Below are positions 17,886-27,122 of a DNA stretch of 47,932 nt, piece after piece. A program made the translations under genes and the position numbers. The notes beneath the pieces are model-generated. The model saw only the letters and a program-made list of their open reading frames with translations, was not told the origin of the DNA and searched no databases. This stretch comes from a virus. The DNA lies in IMG/VR virus record IMGVR_UViG_3300037247_000411, positions 1-47,932 of that record; one strand, given 5' to 3'. Each line of letters starts with the position of its first letter. The first letter of the stretch is position 1.

Positions 17886-19487
17886 CTAATATCTATTATC
17901 ACCACTAAATATTCTATTAACATCATCAGTATCATCATAGATTATCTCTTCAAGGTTTTCACTTTCTAATTGTTTATACTCACTATCTATTCCTTTACCT
18001 TCAGTAATCTGTGTTACAGGCATAAAGAACATATGGTACTCTTCAAGAATTTCTACTATATAAGCACCAGCATCCATAATATCCCACAGCTTACTCTTAG
18101 GGTAGTATAACAGTTGCTGTTCATAACGACCACAATTAGCTCTATTATGAAAAACAAGACCTTGTCTGTAGAAAGGTATAAGACCTGCTACTCTACCTTT
18201 CTTCCCACCACCAATACCACTAAACTCCCCCTTACCAGCTTTAGCATTAAGCCAAATAAATTGAAAATTATGTCCTCTCCTGTGAGCTTCATTCTCAAAT
18301 GGAAAGGTTATATACTCATTAAGTCCAGATTCTTCTACAGCTATAATATGAGCCTTATATCTAAGAGCCGTTCCAAACGTATCTGTTATCAAAGTGTCTG
18401 GGTGATGTTTTTCTCCCCTTGCTTCCCTTACATACATAGCATTAGTCTCTACATCTATACCCCAGACAAATATACCACTTTCTTTACTGTGCATCTTTGC
18501 TGTCTTAGCAGGGTCTACAAGGACAATGTTTCTAATATAAGGTAACCGCTCTATAAACTTCTCGTCTGTCTCATCATAATATTGAAACATATCAGACTTA
18601 AAAGCTGCATCCTCTTTAGATACAGGCATTGACATTCTTTCTCTTGCAAACAGGTCAAGTGTTCCTTGTTCCCTATGTCTATTTATTTCTTTATCAAGAG
18701 TTATTTGTGGAGCAAAAACTGGGTCATTCGTTTTATACTCATCATCACAAACTGAAAGTATTACTGACTCATAATCTGGGTCATCCAACAATTCAACTAT
18801 AAGTGCATCCTCGTGCTTAATTGTATCAACATAGAAGATTTCCCAATGTACTCCTGGATACTGTGGTACTGCTTTTTCTACTGAACCATAGTACCATATC
18901 CGTCTATCCTGTCTAATCCTTTCATTATCAATAGTATCATCATCCTCAAGGTCGTCAATTATCATATAGTCCGGTCTATACTTAATCCAGTTAAGACCAC
19001 GAACCTGTTGACCACTACCACGAGGTACTACAATAGTGCTACCAAGTGCAACCCATGACTTCTTACTAAATTCTTCAGGAATATCTCTAGGGCTATCAGA
19101 TATCTTTATGCTACCAAATACTTTCCTAATCATATCATTAGACAGCAACTCTCTTTTAATATTTTCTGTCTGAAGCATTGCATGACCTTCACTCTTTGAG
19201 ATATAAGGTAAAAAGTGTATATCTCTAAACAGTATCTTTTTAGAGCCAATCGCTCGAGCAACACTTGTCTTACCAAGACCACGAGGAGCTGCTAATACTT
19301 TCTTCTTAGCCTTAGGGTCATCTATAAGTTCAAATATATCATCATGAAGCCTTCCAAAAGGTTGGTAAAATATATCTGGGTGGAATACTTCGCAATATAC
19401 TTTTGTACTCCTATAAGAGTCCATCAAAATATCTTGAAGCTCACTATCCTTAGTAAACTTTCTTGGATTAAATGCGTCGTTATACAT
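17886..19487 (-). CDS. terL: Terminase large subunit
   Basis: The packaging motor. Walker A is APRGLGKTS near residues 67-75 and Walker B is MIIDDLEDDD near 176-185; the C-terminal nuclease half begins with IVLVDPAKTA near residue 325 and continues AHIIAVEESGLNEYITFPFE. I use ATG 19487 (MYNDAFNPRKF); TTG 19520 and ATG 19496 are in frame, but 19520 has no ribosome site. It overlaps the upstream gene by 8 nt with this start. The small subunit lies about 8 kb away, with fibre and lysis genes between. Confidence 0.85.
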   Translation of the reverse strand: MYNDAFNPRKFTKDSELQDILMDSYRSTKVYCEVFHPDIFYQPFGRLHDDIFELIDDPKAKKKVLAAPRGLGKTSVARAIGSKKILFRDIHFLPYISKSEGHAMLQTENIKRELLSNDMIRKVFGSIKISDSPRDIPEEFSKKSWVALGSTIVVPRGSGQQVRGLNWIKYRPDYMIIDDLEDDDTIDNERIRQDRRIWYYGSVEKAVPQYPGVHWEIFYVDTIKHEDALIVELLDDPDYESVILSVCDDEYKTNDPVFAPQITLDKEINRHREQGTLDLFARERMSMPVSKEDAAFKSDMFQYYDETDEKFIERLPYIRNIVLVDPAKTAKMHSKESGIFVWGIDVETNAMYVREARGEKHHPDTLITDTFGTALRYKAHIIAVEESGLNEYITFPFENEAHRRGHNFQFIWLNAKAGKGEFSGIGGGKKGRVAGLIPFYRQGLVFHNRANCGRYEQQLLYYPKSKLWDIMDAGAYIVEILEEYHMFFMPVTQITEGKGIDSEYKQLESENLEEIIYDDTDDVNRIFSGDNRY

Positions 19488-21084
19488 CGCTAACATCCAA
19501 TAAACAAAGTACACCGGCAAATCCAGGAGTACGAGTACTATTTACACAAAGCCTTCCATCTTGTATTCTTTCTCCTGATAAAATAACGGGAGTAGCTTGG
19601 GGTGATAAGTCTACTGTATATATATCAGCAAAAACACCAAAGTAATTATCTGTCCATGCCATAGGATAGACCTTAGCATTACCATCTGATACTGCTACAG
19701 CAAACCTTTCATCATCTATTCGATAAGCATGACTTGCTGCGCTATTTTCATCAATTTTAAGACTTTTAATTCTATTACCAGCATACATCCCACCAGCATT
19801 GTCTATTTCAAAGCCCATAACATATATTCTCTCATCATAACCCTCAGGCATATAAGCAAGTGGTCTTTGTACTAATGTAATAAGCTTAGATGGAGCTATA
19901 GCAATACACTCTAATCTACTTCCTTGAGCCAGACAAAAACGATGAGGAGTAAATTCAGTAATAGTAACTCCACCACTTTTATTAACCTTAAAAGAAACAT
20001 TTATAAGTATCTCTTTATATCTTGGAGTTGGAAGAACTAAGCAGTGTGAAAAGAAATAATCCATCCACTTAGTAAGAACAACAGGCTGAACGAACCCACC
20101 AGCAAAAAGATAGGAGTTACCCTCTTCCCTCATAAAGTCCATATCACTAGAACGAGCTTGTATGTCTTCCAAATCTGTTAATCCCTCTACACAACAAGAA
20201 TATCCAGCATCAGCTGGTATAGGAAATGGGCAACAATAATACTCATCCCAATCAGTTAGTGGTACGTACGCAGGAGGAACACGTACAGAGATTGGAAGTC
20301 TGGGGGCTACTGTATATGAACCTAAAAGGGCAAAATTAGCACCATCATAAGAATAGCTTTTAAAATAAACAGAGTTTCCTGGAGTTTCCCAATCAGGAGT
20401 ATAACCAATTCTATCAACATTATAAAAGACACCAAAGACATTACTACCATCACCAGAAAGACTAACATTGTCCATACGAAAAGTTGAATCAAGTGTAGTA
20501 AGAATGTAATCAAAACTAAGTACATTTACAGTAACACTACCAACCATTAAAACACTTTTATTACCAACCTGTGTACCAAAAAGAGCTATGACAAAGGTAT
20601 CATCCCTTAAAGCAACAATGTCTATAGCCTCATATGCATAAACATCATCTCCAGTTGGGGTCTCTACTCTAATATTAGTAAGTTCTACAGGAGATGCACC
20701 ACCCACATCAACCAAAGCAAGATATAAGTATCCTCGTTTCCAATTACCATCTTGATAATGTAAGATAAGCATTCTACCATCACTTAAAAGGGTTGTCTCT
20801 CCAAACTGATAATTAGAAGCCCCACAAGCAAATGAACTAATATCTGGTATTTCTATGTCTGGAAGCCCACCAGGGTCTCCAGCTTCTGGTCTTTTACTTA
20901 TCTCCTTTTCAATAATAGTACAGGTCTCGTTAATGTCAGCACAGTCAGTTTCACTTTCATAGCTTACTTTATGACCATACTCAGTCAGCTTAAGACTTCC
21001 ATTACAATCTGGAAGAGTTATGTGTGGCTCTACACAAAGTAGATTAATATATCTTTTATCTAAGTCTTGTCTATCTGTTTGCAT
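19480..21084 (-). CDS. Cys-rich beta-repeat appendage protein
   Basis: A 534-residue protein with repeated beta-blade units of roughly 45-55 residues (for example TTLLSDGRMLILHYQDGNW; IDIVALRDDTFVIALFGT), in the style of a beta-propeller. It has many Cys in the N-terminal and central parts, including paired Cys in YYCCPFP and YSCCVEG, suggesting disulphides or metal sites in an exposed protein. It lies between tail-type genes and terminase. A tail appendage or receptor-contact role is inferred; no enzyme motif is visible. A palindromic element lies 18 nt before its start. Confidence 0.5.
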   Translation of the reverse strand: MQTDRQDLDKRYINLLCVEPHITLPDCNGSLKLTEYGHKVSYESETDCADINETCTIIEKEISKRPEAGDPGGLPDIEIPDISSFACGASNYQFGETTLLSDGRMLILHYQDGNWKRGYLYLALVDVGGASPVELTNIRVETPTGDDVYAYEAIDIVALRDDTFVIALFGTQVGNKSVLMVGSVTVNVLSFDYILTTLDSTFRMDNVSLSGDGSNVFGVFYNVDRIGYTPDWETPGNSVYFKSYSYDGANFALLGSYTVAPRLPISVRVPPAYVPLTDWDEYYCCPFPIPADAGYSCCVEGLTDLEDIQARSSDMDFMREEGNSYLFAGGFVQPVVLTKWMDYFFSHCLVLPTPRYKEILINVSFKVNKSGGVTITEFTPHRFCLAQGSRLECIAIAPSKLITLVQRPLAYMPEGYDERIYVMGFEIDNAGGMYAGNRIKSLKIDENSAASHAYRIDDERFAVAVSDGNAKVYPMAWTDNYFGVFADIYTVDLSPQATPVILSGERIQDGRLCVNSTRTPGFAGVLCLLDVSDV

Positions 21085-21102
21085 TATCTTCCAATATTAA
21101 TT

Positions 21103-21135
21103 AGTCTAGTTGTACGAAATTCGGACAACGAGCCT
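21103..21135. repeat. 33-bp palindromic element, copy 4
   Basis: The core is GTTGTACGAA, A, TTCGGACAAC; outer arms are AGTCT and AGCCT. It overlaps the stop codon of the gene ending at 21134 and ends 18 nt before the leftward start at 21084. One inner pair (A opposite G) is mismatched although each half matches a common form of the repeat, which favours protein binding over RNA pairing at this copy. Confidence 0.8.
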
Positions 21136-21487
21136 ACCTCGTTACTTGTTTACTAAATTTTACCTTGCCCTCAAGGACTCGTCTAGTCTTTGTGGCATCT
21201 CCAGCTTCAGCAAGTTCAACATCATACACACCCTTTTTAAAGTCAAGACCCTCTGTTAAATCTGCTGAGATGCGTATAAGAACCGTTCCTAATGCTCCAC
21301 CAAGAGTTATACCATCCGTCTCACTAAGTGTAACTATAAAAGTTAAACTGTCCTTCTCTTCCCTTATCTGCATTTGTGCAGTATAACCTGTAAGGTCTAT
21401 AAGAACATCATCACAATCTTTATACTCAAAGAAGAGTTCAAATACACTACCTTGTTCTACTATAATATCATGCGTTGCTGCTGCCAT
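21134..21487 (-). CDS. Ig-like beta-sandwich tail protein
   Basis: A 117-residue protein with a widespread phage tail domain pattern: an early IIVEQGSVFELFFEYKD, then LIDLTGYTAQMQIRE, a central GTVLIRISADLTEGL and a closing YDVELAEAG. Such proteins resemble the N-terminal domain of baseplate upper proteins and serve as fibre adaptors. It is part of a run of small structural genes. Confidence 0.6.
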   Translation of the reverse strand: MAAATHDIIVEQGSVFELFFEYKDCDDVLIDLTGYTAQMQIREEKDSLTFIVTLSETDGITLGGALGTVLIRISADLTEGLDFKKGVYDVELAEAGDATKTRRVLEGKVKFSKQVTR

Positions 21488-21491
21488 ATCT

Positions 21492-22097
21492 TTAATCCTC
21501 TATAGTTATAACTTCAATAATGCTACTATCCCCAAGACCCACAACGTAAAGGTCTGACAGGGCGCTATTAACTCTAAACAGTACAAAGTCTTTTACCTCA
21601 AGACTAACCTCACAAAAAAATCTTGAATACATAGGAACGGTACTTTCATCAGCAGTATATGTCTCAGTAATCTTGAAGTTATCTATATCAACAATACTAT
21701 CTATAACATAATATCCACTGTAGGTAGAACCATTCAGTATAATATTAGCATCATCATTTGTAAAAAAGAAACCATGACTAGGACAGTAAATGTTAAGTTT
21801 CCCTCCACCACCATCAGTTATATCACAGCTCTTTTCAGGGTTGCTACCTATACCTACCCTATCACCATCAAGATGTTCTATAAGCATATAACCCATTGTA
21901 CCTATATCAGCACCTTTGGATATAGGATTCTTTGCATATGCTGGAAGTATAGTTCCGCCAAAGACAAACATAGTTATTCTTGAAAAAGCCTGACCACTAG
22001 TTTCTATTGTTCTTGTTAACCTTTTAAGTAAAACCTTTGGGTCTTCAAGGTTATTAGGTACATATATAAGCTGTGTACCTATTACAAGTTTTGCCAT
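21492..22097 (-). CDS. Hypothetical structural protein
   Basis: A 201-residue beta-rich protein. The segment KLNIYCPSHGFFFTNDDANIIL resembles domains that describe surface or carbohydrate contact in phage tails, but I do not recognise a family. It adjoins the next gene with no gap. A minor tail or appendage role is likely from the context alone. Confidence 0.5.
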   Translation of the reverse strand: MAKLVIGTQLIYVPNNLEDPKVLLKRLTRTIETSGQAFSRITMFVFGGTILPAYAKNPISKGADIGTMGYMLIEHLDGDRVGIGSNPEKSCDITDGGGGKLNIYCPSHGFFFTNDDANIILNGSTYSGYYVIDSIVDIDNFKITETYTADESTVPMYSRFFCEVSLEVKDFVLFRVNSALSDLYVVGLGDSSIIEVITIED

Positions 22098-22478
22098 CTA
22101 CATCTCCTGTAATAAGAAAAGGTCTATAGGAGTATCAACTTCAGTTGATACAACCATAAGGGTAAAAAGCTGAACTCTTATAAGCATAAGTTCAGTTGGC
22201 TTAAGCATAAACATAAAAGTTTCACCAAACTTTCCAAGTGTAATAGTACCAGTTGTACTTCTGTTAATTATGTATAAGAATCCTCTTATAGTAACATCAT
22301 GTATTATCTGCAAACTCTCTGGTGTAGTACCTACAATCTGTCTAAGATGTATATAATGACCAAAGCTAGAAATAACCGAAGCTATATTTACAATCCTCTT
22401 GCTACTATCAAGAGCCCAGTGTCCACCAACTCTATCAAATTTTAAAGTACATTTTATACTTACTTGGTCTCCTTCCAT
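22098..22478 (-). CDS. Hypothetical beta-rich protein
   Basis: A 126-residue protein with alternating hydrophobic strands and no signal peptide or membrane helix. Its start overlaps the stop of the upstream membrane protein gene by one base. The strands resemble a jelly-roll-type capsid or tail attachment, but there is no specific motif. Role unknown. Confidence 0.5.
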   Translation of the reverse strand: MEGDQVSIKCTLKFDRVGGHWALDSSKRIVNIASVISSFGHYIHLRQIVGTTPESLQIIHDVTIRGFLYIINRSTTGTITLGKFGETFMFMLKPTELMLIRVQLFTLMVVSTEVDTPIDLFLLQEM

Positions 22479-22732
22479 TATTTATCTCCTAAAATCCATG
22501 TCCAAATTGCCCTTACCGCTAATCCAACTGATACCGGAATTAAAAAGGTTAATGTTTTATTTACACTCCTTCTCCATCTTTTATTATTACCTATAACACC
22601 AACCAAGCCTGGTTCCTCTAATGGTCTTTTCGGATTACCAAGTAAACAAGTCTTTATAATAGTAACATCTTCCTTAATGTCAAGAACTTCATTTTTCAGC
22701 TGGTCAAATGTTTTTATTTCCTTTCTATTCAT
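22478..22732 (-). CDS. Putative holin-type membrane protein (coiled coil plus one TM)
   Basis: An 84-residue protein: a helical N-terminus (FDQLKNEVLDIKEDVTIIKT), a hinge with Gly and Pro, a basic NNKRWRRSVNK and one C-terminal membrane helix (TLTFLIPVSVGLAVRAIWTW). This layout resembles XhlA-like or class-type lysis accessory proteins. It lies immediately downstream of the endolysin gene, which supports a lysis role. Confidence 0.5.
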   Translation of the reverse strand: MNRKEIKTFDQLKNEVLDIKEDVTIIKTCLLGNPKRPLEEPGLVGVIGNNKRWRRSVNKTLTFLIPVSVGLAVRAIWTWILGDK

Positions 22733-22736
22733 TTAT

Positions 22737-23156
22737 CTAAGTTCCTAATACTAACGTAAAATGAACCAAATCGTTAAATTTCTGGTCAGTAAAAATATAA
22801 TCACCATCCCAATCTCCTCCCCATACTGCTTTATATCCCATACTCCAAGTAATGCCAATAATAAGACCTGCTAGTATTAGGAATTGTTCTCTGTCGCTAT
22901 CCCAATACAAAGGAAATGGCGCAACATCTACACCTAAAGATTCGGGGCTTCCACCTTTGTCCAACCGATTGTGCGAACTCAATGGAAAAGGAAATTTCGA
23001 AGCACCACTTTTGAACACTTTAGTTTGTCGTACTTCATTCCTATAACCCTCTAAAACGGTGAGGTCATAAATCTCTATAGCTTTATTGAGTGCTTCCTGC
23101 CATACAGGATGGCAAGTCAACAGTTGCTTTGTAGAGCTTGCGCCATATTTAAACAT
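22737..23156 (-). CDS. Endolysin, M15-family D-Ala/L-Ala-D-Glu peptidase
   Basis: A 139-residue zinc peptidase that cuts peptidoglycan cross-bridges. It matches the M15 pattern: LEGYRNEVRQTKVFKSGAS, His62 in SSHN, Asp77 in GVDVAP and His132 in DLVHF as the likely zinc triad. Length is normal for the compact phage form (compare T5 endolysin). It has no signal peptide, so release needs a holin; membrane proteins lie on both sides (22478-22732 and 23156-23350) and overlap or almost touch it. Confidence 0.85.
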   Translation of the reverse strand: MFKYGASSTKQLLTCHPVWQEALNKAIEIYDLTVLEGYRNEVRQTKVFKSGASKFPFPLSSHNRLDKGGSPESLGVDVAPFPLYWDSDREQFLILAGLIIGITWSMGYKAVWGGDWDGDYIFTDQKFNDLVHFTLVLGT

Positions 23157-23350
23157 TATGCAGGTGCTTTGCGATTAATTTTAGCAGCTATTGTTATACC
23201 AGCAATTGCTAACATAACTCCTTGATAAAACTCTACTAAGGTTATAGCACCTTCTGCGTAAGCGACAGTCAAACCTAATATTGTACTAACGCATACAAAA
23301 TAGGTTTTGTAATCACTAATCCACTTTCTAAACTTTTTAAACCATTTCAT
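23156..23350 (-). CDS. Putative holin
   Basis: A 64-residue protein with a basic, aromatic N-terminus (MKWFKKFRKWISDYK) and two hydrophobic stretches (TYFVCVSTILGLTVAYA and FYQGVMLAIAGITIAAK), ending in basic residues. Size, layout and its one-base overlap with the endolysin gene suggest the pore-forming holin. This is an inference from context and topology. Confidence 0.6.
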   Translation of the reverse strand: MKWFKKFRKWISDYKTYFVCVSTILGLTVAYAEGAITLVEFYQGVMLAIAGITIAAKINRKAPA

Positions 23351-23381
23351 AATTACCCCTTATCTTTTGTTATTAAAAAAA

Positions 23382-24629
23382 TCATTCTACCCCGCTTACT
23401 TTTGTAAATGTTGACGCTGAATTAACCGCCGTTGGTGTTGATACTCCACTTACACTATGCGCCCAACCAAAGCTAGGCGGTGTACCGATTGTGCTTATTC
23501 TAATCGTAGTTAGCCACATATCATTATCAGTGTCTGTGTAAATAGCGCAAATCGTTGAATCATCAAATGCCTCCACCCAAATATCATCCGGTCTAACAAT
23601 ACCCGCCGGATGCCATTCTATACGGTCGTTATTAGCAGTAATTTGATTTGTTCCGTCTAAGCTAAGACTTTCGATTGCGCTTGTATCGCCCAAAGCGCCA
23701 TTCAAAGCTATAACAGTAGTATTATTGTATCTATGTAGCGCCGGAAAGCCATCTACCTTAACTAATCCCTCGACATAATCCGGCGTAGATATATTGCTAC
23801 CATCTGCATCCCACTCAATAACATAATAAGTAGCATAAACCCTGTTGGTTACATAATCTGTTGCCACAATCGCCGTAGTATCGTTCATTAATACAAAAGC
23901 GTGATGTATCGTGTTTATATTGACTATAAGCTGACTTCCAATTAGTGTACCCAACCAAGAGCCATCATATCCGATTGTTTGTAATGCTAAATCATAAGCG
24001 GCATCCCTCCAAAAAAGAACAGCTTTTGTACCGTCGCCAAAACCGGCAATATCATTAGATAGAGATACTCCAGTTTCGTCAATATGTTGAGTTTCAATTT
24101 GCGTTACATCATAGGTTGATAAATCTACGTCAAACTGTGCGGTACCCTCCCAATCGTTTGCCCTACCCATTATTACCGCAACGGTCGTGTCATTTAACAT
24201 CGTTGACCTTGAAACTCTACCATTGGTTACTGCACCTACGCTTATACTGTCCATTCTTGTTATAACACCAGAACCATCAATACTAAAGGTTTTTGCGTGA
24301 CCGGTTGCGTTTCGGTCTTGATAAGCGAAAAAATGTGTATCGTCTATTCTTGCCAAAGACACACCCGCACCAATAGTATCACCAGTAATTAAAGTATCTA
24401 ATTTTGTTAGTTCAAATCCCGCATTATAAGAATATGATGCCAATACTTGTACGTTACCGCTACTGGCACCATAAACTATTATTAATCTATTAGAACTTAA
24501 TCGTATAGCGTCTGGATGCGGTGTTGTGCTTGTGCCATCGTAATATTCTACTTCATCAAGAACGTGGTAATAATATCCCTGTCCAAAGCAAAACGATACT
24601 AAAAATATTAGTGTTGGTAAGAATTTCAT
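23382..24629 (-). CDS. Secreted beta-propeller-like tail/appendage protein
   Basis: A 415-residue protein with a clear signal peptide, MKFLPTLIFLVSFCFGQ, unusual in a phage structural arm. The body repeats units of about 50 residues with alternating D-[ST]-x-x-A/V strands (for example DAIRLSSNRLIIVYGA; VSLARIDDTHFFAYQD; LMNDTTAIVATDYV), typical of a beta-propeller. It adjoins a tail-fibre gene with no gap. Codons such as GCG, CCG and GCC are more common than in the neighbours, a possible sign of transfer. Receptor binding or a surface role is inferred. Confidence 0.55.
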   Translation of the reverse strand: MKFLPTLIFLVSFCFGQGYYYHVLDEVEYYDGTSTTPHPDAIRLSSNRLIIVYGASSGNVQVLASYSYNAGFELTKLDTLITGDTIGAGVSLARIDDTHFFAYQDRNATGHAKTFSIDGSGVITRMDSISVGAVTNGRVSRSTMLNDTTVAVIMGRANDWEGTAQFDVDLSTYDVTQIETQHIDETGVSLSNDIAGFGDGTKAVLFWRDAAYDLALQTIGYDGSWLGTLIGSQLIVNINTIHHAFVLMNDTTAIVATDYVTNRVYATYYVIEWDADGSNISTPDYVEGLVKVDGFPALHRYNNTTVIALNGALGDTSAIESLSLDGTNQITANNDRIEWHPAGIVRPDDIWVEAFDDSTICAIYTDTDNDMWLTTIRISTIGTPPSFGWAHSVSGVSTPTAVNSASTFTKVSGVE

Positions 24630-26048
24630 CTAAATCTCTACTAATACATAGCTTGGATTAAAGTATATTCTATCAGCATGAGTAGCCACTCCAACAACTT
24701 GTACTTGCTCACCTGCGCCAACCGGTGCGGTTTGAGTTAGAGTATTTGTAGATGTTCCAGTAATTGAAATATATATCAAGCCTCCTGGTGTCCAAGCCCA
24801 AGTGTCATTTCTTGCATAACCGCTTAGCAAAAATTCACCACTTGCAGTTGTGGAAATAGTTGCAAGAGCCATAACAAATCCTGGCATTGTTGTAGTAACA
24901 CTAGCATCAGCAAATTCTAAATCACCATCTGCAGCAATATAACATACATCACCAAAGACTACATTCCCACCATTTCCGTTAGTATGTACTGCTTTTACTC
25001 CACTAGCAGTAACGGTTGCATCTGGTTCTGAATCATATAAAATTTCATAAGTAAGTAATTCTAAATCACCACCTAACTGTGGACTTGTATCCTCAACAAG
25101 ATTAGATATCTCAGTAGTTACTCCAACCTTAGCATTATTGGTTACAATCTCATCCCACTTTGCTTTGGTAAGAACTCCTGCTCTGCTCGTTGAGGCTGAA
25201 ACCAAAGTTGCATTACTACCATCAGAACTGTTTACATCAACAGTAGTTTCGGTTGATGTTCCCTCTGATAAATCTGTAGATACGTTTGTGTTCTTAGCGC
25301 TATTAGCAGTAACGGCGGTAGTAGATGAAACATCAACAGTCTTAGTTGCTTCACCATCACTTTCTAAACTTAATTCTATATTATCACCAGAGATGCTAAA
25401 TACATCAATTTTCTGGTCGTCTGTACTTGCTCCAATTCCTGCACCTATGTCAACACCACGCACAAGCAAGACACCTGATATGTCTACATTACCACCTGTT
25501 ATTTGCTTAAGAGTTACATCATCAATCTCGAAAGTACCTTCTGTATCAGTTCCGCTAACAATACTAATAACAAAGTCGACAGGGGTAGTTTTAGACTTAA
25601 AGTAAACAGAGTGTGTACCGACACTTAGGTCTAAGGAAACTGCACTTGAAGCAAACCCTGTTGTTATTGTAGCAGCTCCATCACCATCAAAGGCGGTTGT
25701 TACTGTTACAGTATAGGTAAACAAGTACCAAACTGCATCAACTCCAGCAGTTGCTAAGTTTGCTTGTATCTGTGTAAGCGTTGATGTCTGATTAAGACTC
25801 CATATATAAGCAGCATTTCCACCAGTGTCTAAAAGGTCATTAGTTACATCCCACTTTGCGTGAGTAGCAAAGTCTGTTTCATTCAGACTTTCAGCAGCAA
25901 GTGTACCTTCATCAACAACAGTAACACCCTCACTATATAACGTACCATTTGGTACATAGTAAGCGCCACCATACCATCCAGCTATATCGTTTGTGAATTG
26001 ACAAAGTGCTATTGATATAAACAATAGCGTAAATAATATCTTTTTCAT
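24630..26048 (-). CDS. Tail fibre protein with signal peptide
   Basis: A 472-residue fibre-like protein. From ATG 26048 it begins MKKILFTLLFISIALCQ, a signal peptide; GAGAGG just upstream supports this start over ATG 26060. The middle contains repeats rich in Ser/Thr/Asn (DLSEGTSTETTVDVNSSDGS), then SRAGVLTKAKWDEI and TSPQLGGDLELLTYEI, both common in phage fibres. The final domain (GFVMALATISTTASGEFLL to VGVATHADRIYFNPSYVLVE) is a familiar fibre C-terminal head. It sits between two other secreted proteins. Trimeric fibre function is inferred. Confidence 0.75.
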   Translation of the reverse strand: MKKILFTLLFISIALCQFTNDIAGWYGGAYYVPNGTLYSEGVTVVDEGTLAAESLNETDFATHAKWDVTNDLLDTGGNAAYIWSLNQTSTLTQIQANLATAGVDAVWYLFTYTVTVTTAFDGDGAATITTGFASSAVSLDLSVGTHSVYFKSKTTPVDFVISIVSGTDTEGTFEIDDVTLKQITGGNVDISGVLLVRGVDIGAGIGASTDDQKIDVFSISGDNIELSLESDGEATKTVDVSSTTAVTANSAKNTNVSTDLSEGTSTETTVDVNSSDGSNATLVSASTSRAGVLTKAKWDEIVTNNAKVGVTTEISNLVEDTSPQLGGDLELLTYEILYDSEPDATVTASGVKAVHTNGNGGNVVFGDVCYIAADGDLEFADASVTTTMPGFVMALATISTTASGEFLLSGYARNDTWAWTPGGLIYISITGTSTNTLTQTAPVGAGEQVQVVGVATHADRIYFNPSYVLVEI

Positions 26049-26059
26049 ATTACCTCTCA

Positions 26060-27112
26060 TTATTCTATTTCTTCTAATAGGTTATCAACCTTATATAATA
26101 ACTCTCGTATATCTTCTACTATTATATCATTATTTGGTAGTGGTGGAGGTGGCGGTTCACTTCCTGTAATGACATCAGCTAAGTACATCTTGTCACTAGT
26201 TATTGTATTTGCTAATGCTTTCCAGCCATACTTCTGTGTATAAAATAGGTTAAATATAGCGTGTTCGCCATTCTCATTTTGAATATCTGAATCAAGTACT
26301 TCCCAACCGCTTAACAATGAATTGCTAACAGCCAAGCCTTGACACCAATAACCATCCGGAGGAAATCCCATGTATACAGTAATTTCCATAATATACTTTT
26401 CGGTTAACTCATAAATCCTATCTGCTAACCCAGTTGTTAATGCTCCTGGTATTTGTGATGTCTTAAATATTGCCGTAGGATTAGGAACCCACCTTTTACC
26501 GTTCCACTCTGCATAACCAATATCTTCTCTATATATTCCTATTCTACCGTCAAAGAATAAAATCCGATGTTCGTCCTTCCAAGCATCCGGTGAGTAAACT
26601 GCATCTTGCATAAAACCATTACCAGAAGGTGATAGTCCTGTTGAACCACCAAGAAAATAAAACCCATCGTTTATGTTCTCTGTATACGACTTATAATGAT
26701 TAATCAAAAACATCCTATAATCAGCTTCGGTTGATTTATCTTCGCAATACAAATGCCATCGTTTTTCAGTAGGATTAAAATAGAAAGACGGGTCTTCACC
26801 CTGTCTAAGAACTTGACCAGCACCCCACAGCTTTACCACTCCACGATAATTCCATTCTTCTAAATTGGTCTTATAATTACAAGTCCAATAGTGAATTGAA
26901 TACTTATTAGTACCAAGACTTCTAGCCGTTGACATATATATTAATTGGTCATCATGCTCAACAATCGAACTACCCTCACGCAAGTCATAGTATCCACTTG
27001 GTACTGAAAGTATCTCTACACCAAAATCTAAGGACTTTATGTTTAGAATATCATTAAGTTGTGCTACACAGACTGTAGCCAACATCAGTATTAGAATTAG
27101 TAATCTTTTCAT
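26060..27112 (-). CDS. Secreted five-bladed propeller, GH43/GH32-like
   Basis: A 350-residue protein with signal peptide MKRLLILILMLATVCVAQ. The body looks like a five-bladed propeller of the glycosidase clan F/J type: segments EDPSFYFNPTEKRWHLYCED, YSPDAWKDEHRILFFDGRIG, and ITVYMGFPPDGYWCQGLAVS resemble blades with Asp or Glu at the strand edges. Catalysis is not shown. The C-terminus is a Pro linker (PPPPPLPNN) and a short coiled coil (IRELLYKVDNLLEEIE) that could oligomerise or anchor it. It may be a polysaccharide-cutting or sugar-binding tail part; its stop overlaps the fibre gene's upstream ATG. Confidence 0.5.
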   Translation of the reverse strand: MKRLLILILMLATVCVAQLNDILNIKSLDFGVEILSVPSGYYDLREGSSIVEHDDQLIYMSTARSLGTNKYSIHYWTCNYKTNLEEWNYRGVVKLWGAGQVLRQGEDPSFYFNPTEKRWHLYCEDKSTEADYRMFLINHYKSYTENINDGFYFLGGSTGLSPSGNGFMQDAVYSPDAWKDEHRILFFDGRIGIYREDIGYAEWNGKRWVPNPTAIFKTSQIPGALTTGLADRIYELTEKYIMEITVYMGFPPDGYWCQGLAVSNSLLSGWEVLDSDIQNENGEHAIFNLFYTQKYGWKALANTITSDKMYLADVITGSEPPPPPLPNNDIIVEDIRELLYKVDNLLEEIE

Positions 27113-27122
27113 AATCTTCTCC

